Part shown: one piece after another, positions 27,598-36,460 of the stretch
Position numbering within the stretch: the first letter of the stretch is position 1
How the letters are laid out: every line of letters starts with the position of its first letter
From: ZAX-1 sp046533095
GTDB lineage: Bacteria; Bacillota; Clostridia; Lachnospirales; Lachnospiraceae
Direction of reading: 5' to 3'
Length of the DNA stretch: 64,000 bases
NCBI GenBank assembly: GCA_046533095.1
Contig: JAJQRA010000016.1
Coordinates: 44,490 to 108,489 of the forward strand
Notes under the pieces: model-generated
What the model saw: only the letters and a program-made list of their open reading frames with translations
Told to the model about the DNA's origin: nothing
Databases searched by the model: none
Translations under genes and position numbers: made by a program

Positions 27598-28296
27598 ATG
27601 AAGAAATTGATAATTATACCGGCTTATAATGAGCAGGGCAATATTGAACGGACAATAAAAGACATCAAACAATATGCAAAAAGTTTTGATTATGTCATCA
27701 TTAATGATTGTTCTACCGATGCAACATTGCAAATATGCCGAAAAAATAAATTCAATATCGTTAATTTGCCTGTAAATATGGGAATTGGGGGTGCCGTGCA
27801 AACAGGATATCTCTATGCCTATCGAATGGGCTATGATATAGCTGTTCAATTTGACGGAGATGGACAGCACGATGCAAAGTATTTAGAGCCAATGGCAAAG
27901 CGCTTAGAAGAACAAGAGCTAGATATGCTGATTGGTTCAAGATTTATTGAAAAAGAAGGATTTCAATCCTCCGGTATGCGTAGAATTGGAATCAAATATT
28001 TTACGGGACTGATAAAAATCATAACGAAGAAGCGTATTACAGACCCAACTTCCGGTATGCGAATGGTAAATCGAAACGTAATCGAACTGTTCTCCATAGA
28101 TTACCCAAAAGACTATCCGGAGCCGGAAAGCGTAACGGCAATACTGAAAATGAAGAAAAGGGTAGAGGAGTTGCCGGTTATCATGCGAGAGCGGGCAGAA
28201 GGCATTTCTTCCATTTCTGCCCATAAATCTATCTATTATATGGTAAAAGTGACATTAGCAATCGGGATTGCCGCGATCCGTAAGCAGAAGGCATAG
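27598..28296 (+). CDS. Family 2 glycosyltransferase, dolichol-phosphate-mannose synthase-like
   Basis: This is a short (232-residue) GT2 enzyme with no membrane helices of its own. IIPAYNEQGNIERTIKDIK, VIINDCSTD and QFDGDGQHDA are the classic DPM-synthase-like motifs, so it likely moves a sugar from a nucleotide donor to polyprenyl phosphate. The next gene, a DUF2304 membrane protein 12 bp downstream, is its common partner in surface polysaccharide loci. GGAG precedes the ATG. Confidence 0.88.
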   Translation: MKKLIIIPAYNEQGNIERTIKDIKQYAKSFDYVIINDCSTDATLQICRKNKFNIVNLPVNMGIGGAVQTGYLYAYRMGYDIAVQFDGDGQHDAKYLEPMAKRLEEQELDMLIGSRFIEKEGFQSSGMRRIGIKYFTGLIKIITKKRITDPTSGMRMVNRNVIELFSIDYPKDYPEPESVTAILKMKKRVEELPVIMRERAEGISSISAHKSIYYMVKVTLAIGIAAIRKQKA

Positions 28297-28307
28297 TAGG
28301 GAGGAAT

Positions 28308-28661
28308 ATGAGCTTTAGGACACAGATAATCATTGCAGTTGCCATTCTAATTGTATTGATCATAATATGTAATTTTATTCGAAAAAATATTCTGGATTTA
28401 AAATATGCACTCGTTTGGTTTATGGTAGGAATTATTATTTTGATTTTAGATCTATTTCCCGGAATCATGGAGAAAATGGCAGCGTATCTGGGAATACAAC
28501 TTCCTATCAATATGCTGTTTTTCCTTGGATTTTGTTTTTCACTGCTGATTATCTTCGTATTGACCATTGTGATTTCAGGATTATCTAGGCGGGTAAAGAA
28601 ATTAACGCAGGAAATCGCTTTATTGGATAAAAAGATAGAAGAGCTGCAGAAAAAAGGATAG
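28308..28661 (+). CDS. DUF2304 membrane protein
   Basis: This is a 117-residue protein with three hydrophobic helices and a C-terminal coiled coil (RRVKKLTQEIALLDKKIEEL). The inner loop NILDLKYALVWFMVGIIILI is the DUF2304 signature. Members usually sit beside a DPM-like transferase, as here, and are thought to help lipid-linked sugar transfer; the exact role is not established. Confidence 0.85.
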   Translation: MSFRTQIIIAVAILIVLIIICNFIRKNILDLKYALVWFMVGIIILILDLFPGIMEKMAAYLGIQLPINMLFFLGFCFSLLIIFVLTIVISGLSRRVKKLTQEIALLDKKIEELQKKG

Positions 28662-28725
28662 AAAAGACAAGCAGGGATTACGATTCACAGCCCATTACCC
28701 TCTATAACGCGGGATGTTTTTCATC

Positions 28726-28754
28726 TTGTGCTTTTTCTAAAAAAATGGTAGACT
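28726..28754 (+). promoter_or_regulatory. Candidate promoter upstream of rfbB
   Basis: TTGTGC (28726-28731) and TAGACT (28749-28754) are 17 bp apart with TGG just before the -10. It lies in the 191-bp gap before rfbB, ahead of the leader element. Matches are modest. Confidence 0.4.
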
Positions 28755-28770
28755 GTGCGTAGGAGGCACT

Positions 28771-28845
28771 ATGGGTACAAAGTTGCCAAAGCGTGCTTTC
28801 GCACAAAGTGCAAACATATTTTGCCAAGTGTTCAATGCAGGAGGA
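28771..28845 (+). repeat. Dispersed leader element, copy upstream of rfbB
   Basis: This copy includes GCGTGCTTTCGCACAAAGTG and TTGCCAAGTGTTCAATGCAG and ends in GAGGA. It matches the 3' half of the 36-kb copies and provides the rfbB ribosome site. The 5' CCACAGCCAC part is not evident here. Confidence 0.6.
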
Positions 28846-28852
28846 ACCACAC

Positions 28853-29965
28853 ATGAGGACGTATTTAGTAACCGGAGGAGCCGGGTTTATTGGCTCCAAT
28901 TATATTCACTATATGTTTCAAAAATATAATCAGGATATTACAATCATAAATGTTGACAAATTGACCTATGCCGGTAATTTGGAAAATTTAAAGGCAGTGG
29001 AGAGTAGGGACAATTATCTTTTTGTAAAAACGGACATATGCGACAAGGAGGCAATCAGCAAACTTTTTGCAGAACACGAGATTGACCGTGTCGTACATTT
29101 TGCGGCAGAGAGCCATGTAGACAGGAGTATAAGAAACCCAGAGGTGTTTGTACAGACGAATGTGCTAGGAACCTTTGTGATGTTAAATTGTGCAAAGACA
29201 GCTTGGGAACAGCCGGATGGCACCTTTAAAGAAGGGAAAAAATTTCTCCATGTGTCTACAGATGAAGTGTATGGTTCGTTGGAAAAGGAAGATGAATTTT
29301 TCTACGAAACGACGCCCTATGATCCACACAGCCCCTATTCGGCAAGTAAAGCAGGTTCTGACTTTTTAGTAAAATCCTATATTGACACCTATCAATTCCC
29401 TGCAAATATTACAAATTGCTCCAACAATTATGGACCTTACCAGTTTCCGGAAAAATTGATTCCTTTGATTATAAATAATGCGTTGCAAGGGAAAAAACTT
29501 CCGGTATATGGCGATGGCAAGAATGTCCGTGACTGGCTGTATGTAGATGACCATGCAAAAGCGATTGATCTGGTACAAGAGGAAGGCCGCATAGGGCAAA
29601 CCTACAATATAGGTGGGCATAACGAAAAGCAAAATATAGAAATTGTTCAAATTATTATAGAAGTCCTGCAGGAAATGTTAAACGAGACAGACCCTAGAAG
29701 GGCACAGATAAGCAATGATTTGATTACCTATGTAGAAGATCGGAAAGGGCATGATCGAAGATATGCCATTGCACCCGACAAAATCAAGCAAGAAATTGGG
29801 TGGGAACCTGAAACGATGTTTAAAGAAGGAATAAAATTGACTATCAAATGGTTTTTTGAACATGAGGAATGGATGAAGCATGTAACGAGCGGCGACTACC
29901 AAAGCTATTATGAAGAAATGTATCAGGAAGCACCTGGCCACGAAGCTCAAAAAAGAAACGCCTAG
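28853..29965 (+). CDS. rfbB: dTDP-glucose 4,6-dehydratase (RfbB/RmlB)
   Basis: RfbB catalyses the second step of dTDP-L-rhamnose synthesis. The NAD-binding GGAGFIGSNY, STDEVYG and catalytic YSASK motifs are intact, plus GDGKNVRDWLYVDDHA. The frame is open from 28793, but GGAGGA inside the leader element is spaced for ATG 28853, the standard MRTYLVTGGAG start. The last residues (QEAPGHEAQKRNA) are encoded by sequence resembling the 5' part of the leader element that precedes rfbA, so the tail looks acquired from that repeat. Confidence 0.95.
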   Translation: MRTYLVTGGAGFIGSNYIHYMFQKYNQDITIINVDKLTYAGNLENLKAVESRDNYLFVKTDICDKEAISKLFAEHEIDRVVHFAAESHVDRSIRNPEVFVQTNVLGTFVMLNCAKTAWEQPDGTFKEGKKFLHVSTDEVYGSLEKEDEFFYETTPYDPHSPYSASKAGSDFLVKSYIDTYQFPANITNCSNNYGPYQFPEKLIPLIINNALQGKKLPVYGDGKNVRDWLYVDDHAKAIDLVQEEGRIGQTYNIGGHNEKQNIEIVQIIIEVLQEMLNETDPRRAQISNDLITYVEDRKGHDRRYAIAPDKIKQEIGWEPETMFKEGIKLTIKWFFEHEEWMKHVTSGDYQSYYEEMYQEAPGHEAQKRNA

Positions 29966-30004
29966 GTACAAAAATACCTTGCCAAGTGTTTCATACAGGG
30001 AGGA
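29928..30004 (+). repeat. Dispersed leader element overlapping rfbB end, before rfbA
   Basis: AGGAAGCACCTGGCCACGAA lies within the end of rfbB and resembles the AGGAAGCACCACAGCCAC start of the 36-kb copies. It continues to TTGCCAAGTGTTTCATACAG and GGAGG, which serves rfbA. The 3' end is closest to the flgF copy (TTTCATACA). Confidence 0.6.
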
Positions 30005-30009
30005 TTACA

Positions 30010-30879
30010 ATGAAAGGTATTATTTTAGCAGGTGGTGCAGGAACAAGGCTCTATCCGCTGACAAAGGCAATTTCAAAACAGATGATGCCAATCTATGACA
30101 AGCCGATGATTTACTATCCCTTGTCTACGCTGATGCTTGCCGGGATACAAGAGATCCTTATTATTTCAACCCCACGGGATTTGCCGGTTTTTAAAGAGCT
30201 GCTCGGTAGTGGACAGCAGCTTGGGCTGGCATTGGATTATGCAGTGCAGGAAGAGCCAAGAGGGCTTGCAGACGCCTTTATCATAGGAGCTAAATTCATA
30301 GGAACAGACAGTGTGGCACTTGTATTAGGCGATAATATTTTCTATGGGCAAAGTTTTTCCAGAGTGTTAAGAAATGCGGCCGGACGCGAAAGCGGTGCAA
30401 CCATCTTTGGCTATTATGTAAAAGACCCCAAAGAATATGGTGTTGTAGAGTTTGATGATTCCGGGAAAGCATTATCAATTGAAGAAAAGCCGGAAAAGCC
30501 AAAATCCAACTATGCAGTGCCCGGACTTTATTTTTACGACAATGATGTTGTGGAGATCGCAAAAAATGTGCAGCCTTCCAAACGAGGGGAAATTGAAATT
30601 ACTGCCGTAAACAATGAATATTTAAAGCGAGGCACCTTGCAGGTAGAAACACTAGGTAGAGGGTTTGCATGGCTGGATACCGGAAGCCATGATATGCTAT
30701 TGGCAGCGGCGGATTTTGTAGCTACCTTCCAAAAACGGCAGGGACTATATATTTCTTGTATTGAAGAAATCGCTTATAAAAAAGGATTTATTGAGAAAGA
30801 ACAATTATTAAAATTAGCCGAGCCAATGGTGAAAACAGAATATGGGCAATACCTCATTGATATAGCGAATGGCCTATAG
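30010..30879 (+). CDS. rfbA: Glucose-1-phosphate thymidylyltransferase (RfbA/RmlA)
   Basis: RfbA catalyses the first step of dTDP-L-rhamnose synthesis, making dTDP-glucose. The nucleotidyl-transfer loop GGAGTRLYPLTKAISKQMMP, VLGDNIFYG and EEKPEKPKSNYAVPGLYFYD are diagnostic. The frame runs back to 29986, but GGGAGG at 29998-30003 is spaced for ATG 30010 (MKGIILAGG). The 289-residue length is normal. It lies between rfbB and rfbC. Confidence 0.96.
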   Translation: MKGIILAGGAGTRLYPLTKAISKQMMPIYDKPMIYYPLSTLMLAGIQEILIISTPRDLPVFKELLGSGQQLGLALDYAVQEEPRGLADAFIIGAKFIGTDSVALVLGDNIFYGQSFSRVLRNAAGRESGATIFGYYVKDPKEYGVVEFDDSGKALSIEEKPEKPKSNYAVPGLYFYDNDVVEIAKNVQPSKRGEIEITAVNNEYLKRGTLQVETLGRGFAWLDTGSHDMLLAAADFVATFQKRQGLYISCIEEIAYKKGFIEKEQLLKLAEPMVKTEYGQYLIDIANGL

Positions 30880-30927
30880 GGGATCGGAAAGAAAAAATGG
30901 GCGAACAGTGTGTAAACGGAGGAAAAC

Positions 30928-31503
30928 ATGGGTAAAATTACAGTAGAGGCATGTCTTTTTGAGGGACAGGAAATAGAAGGGCTAAAAGTAGTTGAGCCGA
31001 CCATATACGGCGATAAACGGGGCTATTTTATGGAAACATATAATAGAAAGGATTATGAAGAGGCGGGAATTGCAGTAGAATTTGTGCAGGACAACCAGTC
31101 AGCCTCAAAAAAAGGCGTCCTTCGCGGACTGCATTTTCAGATAAACCACCCGCAGGAAAAGCTGGTACGGGTCGTAAGCGGCGCAGTATTTGACGTGGCA
31201 GTTGACTTAAGGGAAGGGTCTCCTACGTTTGGCAAGTGGTATGGGGTCATACTTTCAGCAGAAAATAAAAAACAGTTTTTTATTCCGAAAAATTTTGCAC
31301 ATGGATTCGTCGTATTGTCGGATGATGCTGAATTTGCGTATAAATGTGGAGACTATTATCGCCCAAATGATGAGGGTGGACTGCTATGGAGCGATCCACA
31401 AATTGGCATAGAGTGGATCTTGCCGGAGGGAATTGCAAAAGAGGGGTTGATTATTTCGGAAAAAGATCTAAAATGGAGTGGAATCTCTACATTAAAAAAA
31501 TAA
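30928..31503 (+). CDS. rfbC: dTDP-4-dehydrorhamnose 3,5-epimerase (RfbC/RmlC)
   Basis: RfbC epimerises C3 and C5 in dTDP-L-rhamnose synthesis. RGYFMETYNRKDY, the SKKGVLRGLHFQ active-site strand with its catalytic histidine, and PKNFAHGFVVLSD are characteristic, and the 191-residue length is standard. A CGGAGGAAAAC site precedes the ATG. With rfbD, rfbB and rfbA the rhamnose pathway is complete in this window. Confidence 0.96.
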   Translation: MGKITVEACLFEGQEIEGLKVVEPTIYGDKRGYFMETYNRKDYEEAGIAVEFVQDNQSASKKGVLRGLHFQINHPQEKLVRVVSGAVFDVAVDLREGSPTFGKWYGVILSAENKKQFFIPKNFAHGFVVLSDDAEFAYKCGDYYRPNDEGGLLWSDPQIGIEWILPEGIAKEGLIISEKDLKWSGISTLKK

Positions 31504-31527
31504 GCAAAGAGGAAGACACAAAATAAT

Positions 31528-32337
31528 ATGAATTTTATAGCAGAAATGCTCCATAACAGAAAATTAATATGGAAACTATCGAAGAACGATTTTAAAACAA
31601 AGTTTGCAGGTTCTTATCTCGGACGTATTTGGGCATTTGTGCAGCCGGTTGTAACGGTTTTCGTTTATTGGTTTGTTTTTGAAAAAGGATTACATCAAAA
31701 AGGGGTAAATACAAAAGAGGCTATCGAAGTTGCATTTGTGCTCTGGCTTGTTGCAGGGCTGACCCCATGGTTTTTCTTTTCAGATTGTTTAAGCGCTGGT
31801 ACAAGCGTATTGCTGGAATATAATTATCTCGTAAAAAAAGTAGTATTTAATATTCGGATATTGCCCATCGTGAAAATTGTATCAGCACTGTTTGTCCATA
31901 TGGCTTTTGTGGCATTTGTACTTTTGCTTTTTTGCTTTTATGGCTATTTGCCTGATTTATATACATTACAGGTATTGTACTATTCTATTTGTATTGCCTG
32001 CTTCGTTTTAGGGTTGGTATACATAACCAGTGCGGTCGTTGTGTTTTTTCGGGATTTAAGTCAAATTGTTATGATCTTCCTTCAAATTGGAGTCTGGATC
32101 ACACCGATTATGTGGAATATAGATACCATGGGGCTCTCCCCTGCCCTGCTGTCTATCTTAAGGCTCAATCCTTTGTTTTATATTGTTGCAGGCTATCGGG
32201 ATGCATTGATTAATAAGATATGGTTTTGGGAACATCCGGGCATGAGCGTATACTTTTGGGGTGTGACCATTGCGATCATTTTACTTGGAAACATCATCTT
32301 TCAACGCCTAAAAGTGCACTTTGCAGATGTAATATAA
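31528..32337 (+). CDS. Polysaccharide ABC exporter permease (Wzm/RgpC type)
   Basis: This is an ABC-2 type membrane protein of 269 residues with six hydrophobic segments. The N-terminal amphipathic stretch (SKNDFKTKFAGSYLGRIWAF) followed by VQPVVTVFVYWFVF is typical of Wzm, TagG and RgpC exporters, which move undecaprenyl-linked glycans to the outer face. The ATPase gene follows after 10 bp. Since rhamnose genes precede it, a rhamnose-containing cargo is likely. Confidence 0.92.
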   Translation: MNFIAEMLHNRKLIWKLSKNDFKTKFAGSYLGRIWAFVQPVVTVFVYWFVFEKGLHQKGVNTKEAIEVAFVLWLVAGLTPWFFFSDCLSAGTSVLLEYNYLVKKVVFNIRILPIVKIVSALFVHMAFVAFVLLLFCFYGYLPDLYTLQVLYYSICIACFVLGLVYITSAVVVFFRDLSQIVMIFLQIGVWITPIMWNIDTMGLSPALLSILRLNPLFYIVAGYRDALINKIWFWEHPGMSVYFWGVTIAIILLGNIIFQRLKVHFADVI

Positions 32338-32347
32338 GGGAGGCGGT

Positions 32348-33607
32348 ATGACGGAACTAGCAATTAAGGTAAACCACATAAGCAAAATGTATAAGCTTTA
32401 CGATAAACCATCAGATCGCCTAAAGGAAGCGTTTGGTTTGGCGAAGAAAAAGAAGTATCAAGAGCATTTTGCAATCAATGATTTGGACTTGGAGATACAA
32501 AAAGGGGAAACGGTCGGCATTATAGGGACGAACGGTTCCGGGAAATCTACGATTTTAAAGATTATTACGGGTGTCATCAACCCGACGAAAGGAGATGTGT
32601 TGGTAAAAGGGCGCATATCCGCCTTATTAGAACTGGGAGCCGGGTTTAATATGGAGTATACCGGTATCGAAAATATTTATTTAAATGGAACGATGATCGG
32701 ATTTTCACAGGCGGAAATAGAGGAACGCCTAGACGCTATTTTAGAATTTGCAGATATTGGCGCATTTGCACATCAGCCGGTAAAAACTTATTCGAGTGGT
32801 ATGTTTGTACGCCTGGCATTTGCGGTAGCAATTAATATTGATCCGGAAATATTGATTGTAGATGAGGCATTGTCCGTGGGAGATGTGTTTTTTCAGGCAA
32901 AATGCTATCGAAAGTTTGAAGAGTTTAAAAAAGAAGGGAAGACGATTCTTTTTGTCAGCCATGACCTAAGCAGCATTACGAAATACTGTGACCGGGCAGT
33001 TTTGCTTAATAAAGGGATAAAGGTAATGGAAGGGACACCAAAGGAAGCCGTAGATATGTACAAGCGGGTGCTTGTCAATCAGGTTCAAAGCGACATGGAA
33101 CATACGACAAAGTGGGAACCAAAGAAAAGGGGACCAACATGGAGCAGCCATCTTTTATTGAATCCGGAAACGCTGGAATATGGGGATAAGCGGGCAGAAA
33201 TTACAGATTTTGCAGTTTTAGATCAAGCGGGATCCATTCTAAATGTAATTGAAAAAGGGACTTGCTTTTCGATTAAAATGAAAGTGGAATTTACAGAGGA
33301 TATAAAGGAACCTATTTTTGCATTTACACTTAAGAACCTATTGGGCATAGAATTAACAGGTACGAATACGGTGCTTGAAAAGCAGATTGTACAGCCAAAA
33401 AAGAAGGGGGAAATACAGGAAATTACGTTTACACAAGTTATGCGCCTGCAAGGCGGGGAATATTTATTGTCGTTAGGGTGCAGTGGCTATCGAAACGAGC
33501 AATTTGTAGTTTATCACAGATTGTATGATGTATGTGGGATCACCGTTGTTTCCGACAAGAATACAGTAGGGTATTTCGATATGGATTCAGAGCTGCTGAT
33601 TGAATAG
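32348..33607 (+). CDS. Polysaccharide ABC exporter ATPase with cargo-binding domain (Wzt/RgpD type)
   Basis: The N-terminal ABC domain (about residues 1-250) has Walker A GTNGSGKST, the TYSSGMFVRLAFAVAI signature and Walker B ILIVDEALSVGD. The C-terminal part (about 265-419) is a beta-rich domain like the Wzt carbohydrate-binding module, which in E. coli O8/O9a recognises the capped end of the finished chain. Its presence distinguishes this ATPase from the shorter TagH homologue at 49.5 kb. The last codons (LLIE) recur in imperfect copies just downstream, around 33620-33660. Confidence 0.92.
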   Translation: MTELAIKVNHISKMYKLYDKPSDRLKEAFGLAKKKKYQEHFAINDLDLEIQKGETVGIIGTNGSGKSTILKIITGVINPTKGDVLVKGRISALLELGAGFNMEYTGIENIYLNGTMIGFSQAEIEERLDAILEFADIGAFAHQPVKTYSSGMFVRLAFAVAINIDPEILIVDEALSVGDVFFQAKCYRKFEEFKKEGKTILFVSHDLSSITKYCDRAVLLNKGIKVMEGTPKEAVDMYKRVLVNQVQSDMEHTTKWEPKKRGPTWSSHLLLNPETLEYGDKRAEITDFAVLDQAGSILNVIEKGTCFSIKMKVEFTEDIKEPIFAFTLKNLLGIELTGTNTVLEKQIVQPKKKGEIQEITFTQVMRLQGGEYLLSLGCSGYRNEQFVVYHRLYDVCGITVVSDKNTVGYFDMDSELLIE

Positions 33608-33737
33608 CCGCGAATCATTGCTGATTGAACAGTCTCTGATGAAATCATTGCGGAAGGAATCGCTGCATCGAATAAACTAGGGCGTAGCATTTTGATATGG
33701 ATTTGGAAGTAGTCATTGTGTAAATTAGGGGTATAAA

Positions 33738-36194
33738 ATGAAAGTGAAAAAATTTAATGTTGTAAGGGTACGTTTTCATCTAAAAGAAGAACATACTTTA
33801 GTGATCCAAGGTTTTGTATGTGGAATGTCTCAGACAGCGGATCAATTTAAGGTTTTTCTGGATGGGGAATCCCTTCATTATACGGCCGAAAAACAGGAGG
33901 GGTTTGAGGTACGCAGACGCTACCATGCATATGATATGGGAATCCAGACGGAATATTTCCTATATATTGAACTTCCAAAAGACTACAAAAACAGAAAAAA
34001 GCTTATGTTGTTTACAGGCAGTGAAACGGAAAAAGAACTGTCATACACAATAGGTACGCCGCAATTGTGCAAACTGCAAGGTGGAGTGGAATATTGTATC
34101 GATTCGGTGGAAAAAAGGGATGGGAACTGCAGGATAACAGGATGGGCAGTTTCTATGGAGCCACTTGACATAACATTATTGGGAAAGCAGTTTGAGAAAA
34201 AAGAGCATTATGGAGTAACGTTTCATAAAAGAAACGATTTATTGGTTTATTATCGGGAAGTAAAGGAACTGCCAAACTGTGGATTTGAAATTACGATTTT
34301 TCAAAATAAAATCGGGGAACTGGGGGTGCAAATAAAGGCAGGGGAGAAGGAAAGCAAATATAGGGTTCCGGTATTGCTTCAAGTAAGTGTAAAGGAAGGA
34401 ATTTCCAATCGCTATATCGGAAAAGGGATTCGCTTTTTCCAAAGGCATGGATTGGTCTTGGCTTTGCGTAGAATATTTGAAATTGTGTCAAGCAAATATT
34501 TTTCCAGTACAGCCTACGAGAAATATCAAAAGGCGGAAATGCCGGATCGGTATCATCTGGAAAAACAGCAGAGGGAATGCTTTTTATACCAGCCACTCTT
34601 TAGTATTGTAGTGCCCCTTTACAAAACGCCCCGAAAATACCTACGGCAGCTTGTGGCATCCATACAAGCGCAAAGCTATGAAAAATGGGAATTGTGCCTG
34701 TCCGATGGAAGCGGTGCGGATGCTTCGCTGGCTGAATTCCTAAAACCCTTAAAACAGAAGGATTGCCGGATAAAAGTAGTATACAGCGAGCAGGAACTAC
34801 AGATTTCAGAAAATACAAACGCCGCCATTGCAATTGCTACAGGGGACTTGATCGCTTTCGTAGACCATGACGATCTGCTCCGCGCAGATGCACTCTATGA
34901 GTGCGTAAAGCTTGTAAATCAAAAACCGGACACGGAGCTTATCTATACCGATGAAGATAAACGGTCAATGGATGGAAAACATTATTTCCAACCGCATTTT
35001 AAATCGGATTTTAATATTGATTTACTGTGCAGCATGAATTATTTCTGCCATTTGGTGGTAGTCAAAAAAAGCCTTATAGAGCGTGTTGGGCTTTTAAGGG
35101 GGGAATTCGACGGTGCACAGGATTACGATTTCGTATTACGCTGTGTCGAACAGACGAGGCAGATAGGGCATATACCAAAAGCGCTGTATCACTGGCGTGC
35201 CCACATAGATTCTACGGCGGAAAACCCAAAAAGCAAGGCATATGCCTTTGAAGCAGGCAAAAGGGCGATCCAGGCTCACTATGAGAGGATAGGCATACCC
35301 GCCCATGTAGAAAATGGAGAATATCCAGGCTTATATAGAACAACATACCAGTGGGAAGATAAGCCTTTGATTTCGATTTTGATTCCAAATAAAGATCATA
35401 TCGAAGATTTGGACAACTGTATAAAAACAATTCAGACAAGCTCCACATATCGGAATTTTGAATTTGTCATTATAGAAAACAACAGCCAGAAAAAAGAAAC
35501 GGCAGCTTATTACAAGCAGCTGCAAGAACAGGATGAAAAGGTTCGGGTAGTGTACTGGGAGGATGAATTTAATTATGCTAAAATCAATAATTTTGGTGTG
35601 CAATATGCAAATGGCGAGTACCTCCTCCTGCTAAATAACGACACAAAGATTCGAAACCCCGACTGTTTGTGGGAGCTGCTTGGCTATTGTATGCGAGAAG
35701 ACGTAGGCGTAGTAGGCGCTCGGCTCCATTATGAAGATGGGACAATCCAACATGCCGGGGTTGTGGCTGGAATTGGTGGAATTGTAGGGCACACGTTTGT
35801 AGGGAGCGACGAAACGGATAATGGGTATTTTTCCAGAATCATATGTGCACAAGACTACAGTGCTGTGACCGGCGCATGTATGATGACGAAAAAATCCATT
35901 TTTCAAGAAGTCGGTGCAATGACAGATGGATTAGCCGTAGCCTTTAATGATATCGACTATTGCCTAAAAGTCAGGGAATCAGGTAAACTAGTCGTATATA
36001 ACCCCTATGCACAATTATACCATTATGAATCGAAGTCTAGGGGGCTGGAAGATACACCGGAAAAATTAGAACGATTTTATGATGAAATGAATTTCTTTAT
36101 GAAAAAATGGGCAAAGATTTTAGAAGAGGGCGACCCCTACTATAACCGAAATCTCACTTTGGCCAAAGCAGATTTTTCATTGAGGAAATTTTGA
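33738..36194 (+). CDS. Large bifunctional GT2 glycosyltransferase
   Basis: This is an 818-residue protein. An N-terminal beta-rich region (about 1-260) of unknown role is followed by two GT2 domains. The first starts with FSIVVPLYKTPRKYLRQLVA and carries FVDHDDLLRADAL. The second starts with ISILIPNKDHIEDLDNCIKT and carries LLLLNNDTKIRNPD. This tandem layout is common in rhamnan-type polymerases beside Wzm/Wzt and suggests a chain polymerase adding two linkages, but specificity cannot be read. AGGGGT precedes the ATG. Confidence 0.88.
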   Translation: MKVKKFNVVRVRFHLKEEHTLVIQGFVCGMSQTADQFKVFLDGESLHYTAEKQEGFEVRRRYHAYDMGIQTEYFLYIELPKDYKNRKKLMLFTGSETEKELSYTIGTPQLCKLQGGVEYCIDSVEKRDGNCRITGWAVSMEPLDITLLGKQFEKKEHYGVTFHKRNDLLVYYREVKELPNCGFEITIFQNKIGELGVQIKAGEKESKYRVPVLLQVSVKEGISNRYIGKGIRFFQRHGLVLALRRIFEIVSSKYFSSTAYEKYQKAEMPDRYHLEKQQRECFLYQPLFSIVVPLYKTPRKYLRQLVASIQAQSYEKWELCLSDGSGADASLAEFLKPLKQKDCRIKVVYSEQELQISENTNAAIAIATGDLIAFVDHDDLLRADALYECVKLVNQKPDTELIYTDEDKRSMDGKHYFQPHFKSDFNIDLLCSMNYFCHLVVVKKSLIERVGLLRGEFDGAQDYDFVLRCVEQTRQIGHIPKALYHWRAHIDSTAENPKSKAYAFEAGKRAIQAHYERIGIPAHVENGEYPGLYRTTYQWEDKPLISILIPNKDHIEDLDNCIKTIQTSSTYRNFEFVIIENNSQKKETAAYYKQLQEQDEKVRVVYWEDEFNYAKINNFGVQYANGEYLLLLNNDTKIRNPDCLWELLGYCMREDVGVVGARLHYEDGTIQHAGVVAGIGGIVGHTFVGSDETDNGYFSRIICAQDYSAVTGACMMTKKSIFQEVGAMTDGLAVAFNDIDYCLKVRESGKLVVYNPYAQLYHYESKSRGLEDTPEKLERFYDEMNFFMKKWAKILEEGDPYYNRNLTLAKADFSLRKF

Positions 36195-36208
36195 TAAAAG
36201 TACAGCAA

Positions 36209-36452
36209 TAAGGAAGCACCACAGCCACTAGGCTTAAAAGGACTTCATAAAAGCTTAAAGGACTTCGTTAAGTGTCTGGGTGCGCTTTCACACTAGGTTT
36301 AAGAGTACCTCACCAAGTGTTCAATGCCAATAAGGAAGCACCACAGCCACTGGGCTTAAAAGGACTTCATGGAAGCCTAAAGGACTTCGTTCAGTGTCTG
36401 GGTGCGCTTTCACACTAGGTTTAAGAGTACTTCACCAAGTGTTCAATGCAAG
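36209..36452 (+). repeat. 122-bp tandem duplication of the leader element
   Basis: Two full copies begin at 36209 and 36331 with about ten differences. Each starts TAAGGAAGCACCACAGCCAC, has GGACTTCGTTAAGTGTCTGG and GCTTTCACACTAGGTTTAAG, and ends CACCAAGTGTTCAATGC. Only the second copy runs into AAGGAGG, the ribosome site of the methyltransferase gene. These are the longest members of the dispersed leader family. Confidence 0.88.
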
Positions 36453-36460
36453 GAGGAAAT

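Noticed and set aside
33608..33737. Junction repeat after the Wzt gene
   Set aside because: Pieces of GAATCATTGCTGATTGAA recur, echoing the gene's last codons, but the copies are too irregular to define a unit.
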